Source: Porticoccaceae bacterium (lineage in GTDB: Bacteria; Pseudomonadota; Gammaproteobacteria; Pseudomonadales; Porticoccaceae). From it: a stretch of DNA of 10,535 nt. A program made the position numbers and the translations under genes. The notes under the pieces were generated by a model, which made no database searches, was not told the DNA's origin, and worked only from the letters and a program-made list of their open reading frames with translations. Below are positions 5,709 to 10,535 of this stretch, one piece after another (position 1 is the first letter of the stretch; each line of letters starts with the position of its first letter). Where the stretch lies: contig JAHRWI010000173.1 in the NCBI GenBank assembly GCA_019090225.1, positions 1 through 10,535 of the forward strand, read 5' to 3'.

Positions 5709-6767
5709 ATGACCATATTGGTAACTGGCGGCGCGGGCTTTATTGGCTCAAATTATATTATTGACTGGCTCAATGGGTCAGACGAAACCGTCATCAACCT
5801 CGATAAACTGACTTACGCCGGTAATTTAGACAACCTTGCCCTGATTCGCGACCATGACAAATACATTTTTGTCAGAGGTGATATTGGCAACAAGGCGCTG
5901 TTAGCTAGGTTACTTACCCAGTATTCGCCTCGAACAATATTAAATTTCGCCGCAGAATCTCACGTTGATCGTTCAATTAGCGGGCCGGAAAGCTTTATAC
6001 AAACCAATATTGTCGGAACCTTCAATTTACTGGAATCGGTGCTGAGCTACTGGCATGAACTGTCATCACCGGCCAAAGAAGCGTTCCGTTTTCTGCACGT
6101 TTCAACGGATGAAGTTTACGGATCACTAGCCAGCACCGAACCGGCCTTTCGAGAAACTAACCCCTATCAACCCAACAGCCCCTATAGCGCCAGCAAAGCA
6201 TCATCCGATCACCTGGTGCGCGCTTACCATCACACCTACGGCTTGCCAGTGCTGACCACCAATTGCTCCAATAACTACGGCCCTTACCAGTTTCCGGAAA
6301 AATTGATCCCACTGGTTATCCACAATGCCCTAGCGGGCGAACCTTTGCCGATCTATGGTGATGGTAGCAATGTTCGCGACTGGCTTTATGTCGGCGATCA
6401 TTGTGCGGCAATCCGCAGGGTACTCGAAGCCGGGCAGCCCGGTGAGGTCTACAATATCGGCGGAATCAACGAGAAAACCAATCTGGAAGTGGTCACCCTG
6501 CTCTGCGCCTTGCTGGATGAGCTAAAACCCCACTCCGATGGCGAACCCTACGCTGAACAGATCACCTTTGTAACAGACCGTGCTGGGCACGACCAACGCT
6601 ACGCTGTCGATGCAGGTAAAATTGAAAGCGAGCTGGGCTGGGCACCCACTCAATCTTTTGAATCGGGCATCCGTGTAACTGTGCAGTGGTATCTGGAAAA
6701 TCAAACCTGGGTATACAATATCGCCAGCGGCGAATATCGAAACTGGATTGAACAACAATACACATGA
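5709..6767 (+). CDS. rmlB: dTDP-glucose 4,6-dehydratase
   Basis: Converts dTDP-glucose to dTDP-4-keto-6-deoxyglucose using bound NAD+, the shared precursor of L-rhamnose and of 3-amino-dideoxy sugars. Extended short-chain dehydrogenase of 352 residues, full length. The Rossmann loop is TGGAGFIGSN (6-15). STDEVYG at 132-138 carries the Thr133-Asp134-Glu135 group that drives dehydration, and the catalytic pair is Tyr159-x3-Lys163 in YSASKASSDHLVRAY. NYGPYQFPEKLIP and DGSNVRDWLYVGDH bind substrate. The ATG at 5709 has AGTAGGG (5695-5701) seven bases upstream. Its stop overlaps the rmlD start in ATGA (6764-6767), indicating translational coupling. It is also called rfbB; the order here is B-D-A-C. 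Confidence 0.97.
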   Translation: MTILVTGGAGFIGSNYIIDWLNGSDETVINLDKLTYAGNLDNLALIRDHDKYIFVRGDIGNKALLARLLTQYSPRTILNFAAESHVDRSISGPESFIQTNIVGTFNLLESVLSYWHELSSPAKEAFRFLHVSTDEVYGSLASTEPAFRETNPYQPNSPYSASKASSDHLVRAYHHTYGLPVLTTNCSNNYGPYQFPEKLIPLVIHNALAGEPLPIYGDGSNVRDWLYVGDHCAAIRRVLEAGQPGEVYNIGGINEKTNLEVVTLLCALLDELKPHSDGEPYAEQITFVTDRAGHDQRYAVDAGKIESELGWAPTQSFESGIRVTVQWYLENQTWVYNIASGEYRNWIEQQYT

Positions 6768-7666
6768 AGATCCTTCTGCTGGGTGCCAATGGGCAAGTCG
6801 GCTGGGAACTACAGCGCTCGCTGGCTCCTCTCAGCCTGCTCAAGGCCTGCGACAGGCAATCGGCTAATCTGGAAGATTTTGATCAACTTCAAACTACCCT
6901 ACGTGAATTTTCGCCCGACATTATTGTCAACGCAGCCGCCTACACCGCCGTGGATAACGCCGAATCTGAAGCTCAGAGAGCTCACCGCATCAATGCTGAA
7001 GCGGTGAGCCTGATAGCAGACCAGGCAAAACGCCTCAACGCATGGCTGATCCACTACTCCACCGACTATGTTTTCGATGGTAGTAAATCAGAGGCTTACA
7101 CCGAAGCCGATCAGCCCAATCCCCTGTCTGTATATGGCACCAGCAAACTCAGGGGAGAGGAAGCCATAGTTAAGAGCGGGTGCAAACACCTTATTTTTCG
7201 CACCAGCTGGGTCTTTGCCCATCGCGGCGCTAACTTTGCTAAAACCATGCTGCGACTTGCCCGTGAGCGAGATCAACTCAAAGTCGTGTCGGATCAAATC
7301 GGGGCACCGACCAGCGCAGAACTCATTGCAGACATAACCAGCCTCTGCCTGTATCGCCTCACTCACGACAATGCCTTTGCCGAGCAAGCCGCTGGCATCT
7401 ACCATCTTACGCCAAGCGGTGAAACCAGCTGGCATGGCTTCGCAAAATACGTAATCAGCGAAGCACAGGCTCTAGGTATGGCCTTCCAGATTACGCCAGA
7501 ATACATCGAGCCGATTGCTACCAAGGAATACCCCTTGCCAGCAAAGCGTCCAGCAAATTCGCGGCTAGATACCAAAAAACTAAGCGATGCCTTTGGCGTT
7601 TATCTGCCACCGTGGCAAACTCACGCAAAAAGATTGGTCACCCAATTAGCTACCCAGGGAATTTGA
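6764..7666 (+). CDS. rmlD: dTDP-4-dehydrorhamnose reductase
   Basis: Last step of dTDP-L-rhamnose synthesis: NAD(P)H reduction of dTDP-4-keto-L-rhamnose. 300 residues, normal for the family. The N-terminal loop is LLGANGQVGWEL (5-16). STDYVFDG at 99-106 and the catalytic Tyr124-x3-Lys128 in YGTSKLRGEE are intact, as are FRTSWVFA and the QIGAPTSAE substrate region. The start overlaps the rmlB stop by 4 nt and has no clear Shine-Dalgarno of its own, so translation probably depends on coupling. Its TGA overlaps the rmlA ATG by one base (TGATG at 7664-7668). It is also called rfbD. Confidence 0.97.
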   Translation: MKILLLGANGQVGWELQRSLAPLSLLKACDRQSANLEDFDQLQTTLREFSPDIIVNAAAYTAVDNAESEAQRAHRINAEAVSLIADQAKRLNAWLIHYSTDYVFDGSKSEAYTEADQPNPLSVYGTSKLRGEEAIVKSGCKHLIFRTSWVFAHRGANFAKTMLRLARERDQLKVVSDQIGAPTSAELIADITSLCLYRLTHDNAFAEQAAGIYHLTPSGETSWHGFAKYVISEAQALGMAFQITPEYIEPIATKEYPLPAKRPANSRLDTKKLSDAFGVYLPPWQTHAKRLVTQLATQGI

Positions 7667-8544
7667 TGAATCGCAAAGGCATAATTCTGGCAGGGGGTTC
7701 CGGCACCCGACTTTATCCTTCTACTAAGGTGATATCCAAGCAATTGCTGCCCGTGTTCGATAAACCCATGGTTTACTACCCCCTGTCGACGCTCATGTTG
7801 GCGGGAATAAGAGAGCTATTAGTAATTTCCACACCTCGTGACATCCCCAGCTATCAGGGCTTGCTCGGCGATGGCTCCCAATGGGGTTTAAACATTGAAT
7901 ATGCCGAACAGCCATCTCCAGATGGTCTCGCCCAGGCCTTTATCATTGGCGAAAATTTCTTGAACGGCTCTCCATCTGCTCTAGTGCTGGGGGATAATAT
8001 CTTCTACGGTCACTCCCTCGACTCACTGCTTAAATCGGCCGATCAACGTTGCAAAGGCGCAACAATTTTCGCTTACCATGTCCAGGACCCCGAGCGCTAC
8101 GGCGTTGCCGAGTTTGACCAGAATGGACACGTCACCGGCCTGGAAGAAAAACCTGTCGCCCCTAAATCTAATCACGCCGTTACCGGTCTCTATTTTTATG
8201 ACGATCAAGTTGTTGAGTACGCCAAGCAAATATCTCCCTCGCCACGGGGAGAGCTGGAAATCACCGACCTCAACCGCCTCTATCTGGAACAGGGGACTTT
8301 GTCGGTAGAGCTGATGGGAAGAGGCTATGCCTGGCTAGACACCGGAACCCACGAAAGCCTGCTCGAAGCACACCAGTTTGTGCAAACCATAGAACACCGA
8401 CAGGGTTTGAAAATTGCCTGCCCTGAGGAAATCGCTTTTCGCCAACAGTGGATCGATGCTGCTACAATAGAGAACCTGGCCAGACCGATGCTGAACAATG
8501 GCTACGGCCAGTATTTAATGAAATTGCTCAGTGAAGTAAACTAA
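7666..8544 (+). CDS. rmlA: Glucose-1-phosphate thymidylyltransferase
   Basis: Joins glucose-1-phosphate and dTTP to dTDP-glucose, the committed and usually feedback-regulated step of the pathway. 292 residues, the usual short-RmlA length. The nucleotide-binding loop LAGGSGTRLYPST is at 8-20, followed by SKQLLPVFDKPM with Lys25; EQPSPDGLAQAF (81-92) contacts base and sugar, and the metal aspartate is Asp110 in VLGDNIFYG. GLEEKP and TGLYFYD are also conserved. A longer frame opens at GTG 7612, but that overlaps rmlD and adds 18 unrelated residues. The ATG at 7666 has AGGGA (7656-7660) five bases upstream and begins MNRKGIILAGG as in relatives. It is also called rfbA. Confidence 0.97.
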   Translation: MNRKGIILAGGSGTRLYPSTKVISKQLLPVFDKPMVYYPLSTLMLAGIRELLVISTPRDIPSYQGLLGDGSQWGLNIEYAEQPSPDGLAQAFIIGENFLNGSPSALVLGDNIFYGHSLDSLLKSADQRCKGATIFAYHVQDPERYGVAEFDQNGHVTGLEEKPVAPKSNHAVTGLYFYDDQVVEYAKQISPSPRGELEITDLNRLYLEQGTLSVELMGRGYAWLDTGTHESLLEAHQFVQTIEHRQGLKIACPEEIAFRQQWIDAATIENLARPMLNNGYGQYLMKLLSEVN

Positions 8545-8557
8545 AAACCTGCCGCCG

Positions 8558-9094
8558 ATGAGATTTACCCCACTAGCCATTCCTGACGTCATCCTGATCG
8601 AGCCGAACGTATTTGCCGATGAACGCGGTTTTTTTTATGAAAGCTTTAATCTAAAGGTATTTGAAAAAGGCACTGGACTACGCCCAGATTTTGTCCAGGA
8701 TAATCATTCACTATCGATCAGAGGAGTAATGCGAGGCCTGCACTATCAAGTGCCTCCAAGAGAACAGGCCAAGCTGGTAAGGGTTGTGCAAGGGGAAATC
8801 TTCGACGTTTCAGTAGATATACGCAGAAACTCACCAACTTTCGGCCAGTGGGTAGGAGAAACTCTATCTGCCGAGAACAAAAAACAGATGTGGATACCTC
8901 AGGGGTTTGCACACGGGTTTTTGACTCTTAGCGAGACTGCCAGTCTTGTGTACAAGACAACTGATTATTACTCGGCAGAGGACGAGAGATGCATAGCTTG
9001 GAATGACCCCGATATTCATATCGAATGGCCTCTTTCGGCACACCCCTTGCTATCTGACAAGGATCGGAAAGGAAGTGACTTCGATGCAATATAG
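8558..9094 (+). CDS. rmlC: dTDP-4-dehydrorhamnose 3,5-epimerase
   Basis: Epimerises C3 and C5 of dTDP-4-keto-6-deoxyglucose, giving the substrate of RmlD. Cupin-fold homodimer of 178 residues, full length. Catalytic His62 lies in MRGLHYQ (the family's RGLHYQ motif), with Lys72, Tyr132 in LVYKTTDYY and Asp169 in LLSDKDR at the positions of Salmonella His63, Lys73, Tyr133 and Asp170. FADERGFFYESFN near the N-terminus and WIPQGFAHGFLTLSE are also typical. The start ATG follows the rmlA stop by 13 bases without a good Shine-Dalgarno, so coupling is likely. It is followed after 12 bases by a second cupin gene of different family. It is also called rfbC. Confidence 0.97.
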   Translation: MRFTPLAIPDVILIEPNVFADERGFFYESFNLKVFEKGTGLRPDFVQDNHSLSIRGVMRGLHYQVPPREQAKLVRVVQGEIFDVSVDIRRNSPTFGQWVGETLSAENKKQMWIPQGFAHGFLTLSETASLVYKTTDYYSAEDERCIAWNDPDIHIEWPLSAHPLLSDKDRKGSDFDAI

Positions 9095-9106
9095 GTTGAT
9101 ACACTG

Positions 9107-9526
9107 ATGCAAAGTAACTTCTTTTCAGAACTAACACTGCCCATCCACGGAGGTGGGGATGGTTACCTTGTCGCGCTGGAAGAAATGTCGGATCTAGTAC
9201 CTTTTGAAATAAAACGCGTCTATTACATATTTTCAGTTCAAGAAACACTCAGGCGAGGGTTCCATGCTCACAAATCACTAAAACAACTTCTCATCTGTTT
9301 GTCTGGTCAATGTGATCTCCTACTTGACAATGGCATGTCTAAAGCAACTATTCATATTGATTCACCTGAGAAGGGCATTCTAATCGAACAACCCCTTTGG
9401 AGAGAAATGTTTAATTTTAGTAGTGATTGCGTACTGCTTGTGGTCGCGAGCGACCATTATGATGAAAATGATTATGTAAGAGATTATGCCGAATTCAAAA
9501 AGTTAGTAGGCAAAATAAATGTATAA
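9107..9526 (+). CDS. dTDP-4-oxo-6-deoxyglucose 3,4-ketoisomerase (FdtA/QdtA family cupin)
   Basis: Moves the keto group of dTDP-4-keto-6-deoxyglucose from C4 to C3, opening the route to dTDP-3-amino-3,6-dideoxyhexoses (Fuc3N or Qui3N). Single cupin domain of 139 residues, the normal size. The family signature RRGFHAHKSLKQLLICLSGQ (49-68) carries the catalytic histidines His53 and His55; QPLWREMFNFS and VVASDHYDENDYVRDYAEF are also diagnostic. Sequence alone does not tell me whether the C4 outcome is galacto (FdtA) or gluco (QdtA). The ATG at 9107 has only a weak TAGG upstream. It overlaps the next gene by 8 bases. It competes with RmlC for the same substrate. Four hand-counted lines of its sequence are about 40% GC, lower than the rml genes before it. 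Confidence 0.9.
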   Translation: MQSNFFSELTLPIHGGGDGYLVALEEMSDLVPFEIKRVYYIFSVQETLRRGFHAHKSLKQLLICLSGQCDLLLDNGMSKATIHIDSPEKGILIEQPLWREMFNFSSDCVLLVVASDHYDENDYVRDYAEFKKLVGKINV

Positions 9527-10400
9527 GCTTTCTAGTTTTTTTAAAGATACCGAACGAGATGGGGAATTCTCTCAGACACAGTTCTCAAACACCTCAATGT
9601 CTAAAAGCCTTTGCTTCATAGGAAAAGAACAGTATTTACATCAAGCAAATAAGAACGATAACGTTAGCGCCGTTATAGTATCAAACAAACTAGCCAACAA
9701 AGTCGAACCGGAAAAGGGCTTGGTCGTGACTGATGATCCAGAATTGAGCTTTTACAAATTACACAACGAACTTCACAATTACCACAACATGAACCCTGCC
9801 ATGCCCTTTGGTAGAGGAGACAATATAGCTGCTCACCCAACGGCCATTATCTCAGAAAAAACCTATATTGGCTCTAACGTCAAAATTGGGCCCGGCGCTA
9901 TTATCGAGGATTATTGCTTTATCGAAGACAATGTTGCTATAGAAAGTGGGGCGATCGTTGGGTCAGCCGGACACTATTATAAAAACTTTCACGGTAGGCA
10001 TTTTCGAGTTGAACACGCTGGTGGTGTCAAGCTTTCTCAAGGGGTACAAATACTTGCTGGCGCTGTTGTCTCCCGATCTCTGCACACAGATTATACAACC
10101 GTAGGAGAAGACTCAATTATCAGCGTAAAAGCTCACGTAGGCCACGGATGCCAAATCGGCAAGCGCTGCGTTCTAACTGGCAATGTCCAGGTATCTGGGT
10201 TTACCAGGCTAGGCGATGATGTCTGGGTAGGACCCTCCGCTACAATAGGCAATCTTCTTTCCATCGGCTCAGGGTCAAGAATAGAAACGGGCAGCGTTGT
10301 AGTTAAAAACCTACCAAAGGACTCGAGAGTAAGTGGTAATTTTGCCTGGGAACATCGTGCAAATGTTCGCGAGTATACAAAAAGGCTAAGGCTGGGCTGA
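9519..10400 (+). CDS. LpxD-like left-handed beta-helix N-acyltransferase (nucleotide-sugar acylation)
   Basis: Probably acylates the amino group of a dTDP-3-amino-3,6-dideoxyhexose. 293 residues. Residues 29-90 resemble the LpxD N-terminal domain (SKSLCFIGKEQYL, then GLVVTDDPELSFYKLHNEL). Residues 104-275 are hexapeptide repeats (IGSNVKIGPGAIIEDYCFIE; later RLGDDVWVGPSATIGN) forming a left-handed beta-helix. The tail is helical. His206 and His209 in VKAHVGHG sit where LpxD has its catalytic histidine. True LpxD normally lies with lpxA, bamA and fabZ and is longer, so context argues for a sugar-pathway role paired with the ketoisomerase. The ATG at 9519 has AGTAGG (9505-9510) eight bases upstream and overlaps the previous gene. 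Residues 1-28, rich in Ser, Asp and Glu, are an extra extension. The acyl donor is unknown. Confidence 0.8.
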   Translation: MYKLSSFFKDTERDGEFSQTQFSNTSMSKSLCFIGKEQYLHQANKNDNVSAVIVSNKLANKVEPEKGLVVTDDPELSFYKLHNELHNYHNMNPAMPFGRGDNIAAHPTAIISEKTYIGSNVKIGPGAIIEDYCFIEDNVAIESGAIVGSAGHYYKNFHGRHFRVEHAGGVKLSQGVQILAGAVVSRSLHTDYTTVGEDSIISVKAHVGHGCQIGKRCVLTGNVQVSGFTRLGDDVWVGPSATIGNLLSIGSGSRIETGSVVVKNLPKDSRVSGNFAWEHRANVREYTKRLRLG

Positions 10401-10416
10401 GGCTGAGGAAAACGAG

Positions 10417-10535
10417 TTATCGCGACCGAAACGGTGCGCCAAGCTGCGCCCACCAGGCCGTAGGCAGGTCGTCGTACTCGATGCCGATGTCGTCGGGGCC
10501 GCTCTTGTCCGGGTCTCGGTAGCGCGTGCCAAAGA
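10417..10535 (-). CDS. C-terminal end of an unidentified GC-rich gene, cut by window edge
   Basis: Minus-strand frame reading 38 residues to a TAA at 10419-10417; its start lies beyond the window. Codon use supports real coding: GC at 31 of 38 third positions and 77 of 117 bases GC overall by hand count, well above the neighbouring genes. The peptide includes FGTRYRDPDKSGPDDIG and ends YDDLPTAWWAQLGAPFRSR, acidic then aromatic; I do not recognise the family. It converges on the acyltransferase gene with 16 bases between stops and no visible terminator. The composition suggests a different origin from the operon. Confidence 0.5.
   Translation of the reverse strand, partial: FGTRYRDPDKSGPDDIGIEYDDLPTAWWAQLGAPFRSR

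Noticed and set aside
7612..7665. GTG start giving RmlA 18 extra residues
   Set aside because: Overlaps rmlD, adds non-homologous residues, and the ATG at 7666 has a proper Shine-Dalgarno and the family N-terminus.
9107..9526. Second rmlC-like epimerase
   Set aside because: It is a cupin, but the RGFHAHKSLKQ and NDYVRDYAEF motifs place it in the FdtA/QdtA ketoisomerase family, not RmlC.
9519..10400. Lipid A biosynthesis lpxD
   Set aside because: The fold is LpxD-like, but the gene sits in a dTDP-sugar operon, is shorter than usual LpxD, and has none of lpxA, fabZ or bamA next to it.
10133..10453. 106-codon minus-strand frame at the window end
   Set aside because: Mostly antisense to the acyltransferase beta-helix; the frame ending at 10417 has the better coding signature.

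Overview
This window looks like a chromosomal segment of a marine-type gammaproteobacterium. GalU, FabA, FabB, CysC and SSB all read like Pseudomonas/Cellvibrionales relatives, and the fabA-fabB pair for unsaturated fatty acid synthesis is a proteobacterial arrangement. The genus cannot be fixed by eye. Base composition is moderate (hand-counted lines in the rhamnose genes run about 48-58% GC).

Layout. Positions 1-658 (minus) hold the N-terminal three quarters of galU, cut by the window edge. Positions 659-951 form a divergent intergenic region with a good sigma70-like promoter for fabA. fabA (TTG start) and fabB follow on the plus strand as a two-gene operon. Converging on them from the minus strand are ssb (3583-4071) and cysC (2891-3484, TTG start). 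Upstream of ssb is a stretch of more than 500 bases without a confident gene. It carries three tandem 19-bp repeats, a near-perfect 16-bp palindrome, a candidate promoter and a possible small ORF or remnant.

From about 4.6 kb to 10.4 kb the plus strand is one compact surface-polysaccharide operon: a family 2 glycosyltransferase, then rmlB-rmlD-rmlA-rmlC (dTDP-L-rhamnose synthesis, with stop/start overlaps), then an FdtA/QdtA-type sugar 3,4-ketoisomerase and an LpxD-like left-handed beta-helix acyltransferase. Together they make dTDP-L-rhamnose and, from the shared intermediate dTDP-4-keto-6-deoxyglucose, open a branch toward a dTDP-3-acylamino-3,6-dideoxyhexose. The aminotransferase needed between the ketoisomerase and the acyltransferase is not in the window. 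GalU supplies UDP-glucose and CysC supplies PAPS. These may feed the same cell-surface chemistry, but that link is inference.

The last ~135 bases change character sharply. The C-terminal end of a GC-rich minus-strand gene (about 66% GC, GC at 31 of 38 third codon positions) runs into the operon's end 16 bases after its stop. This suggests a junction with differently sourced DNA. I found no completely novel system. The most interesting points are the incomplete amino-sugar branch at this junction and the unexplained repeat and palindrome architecture upstream of ssb.
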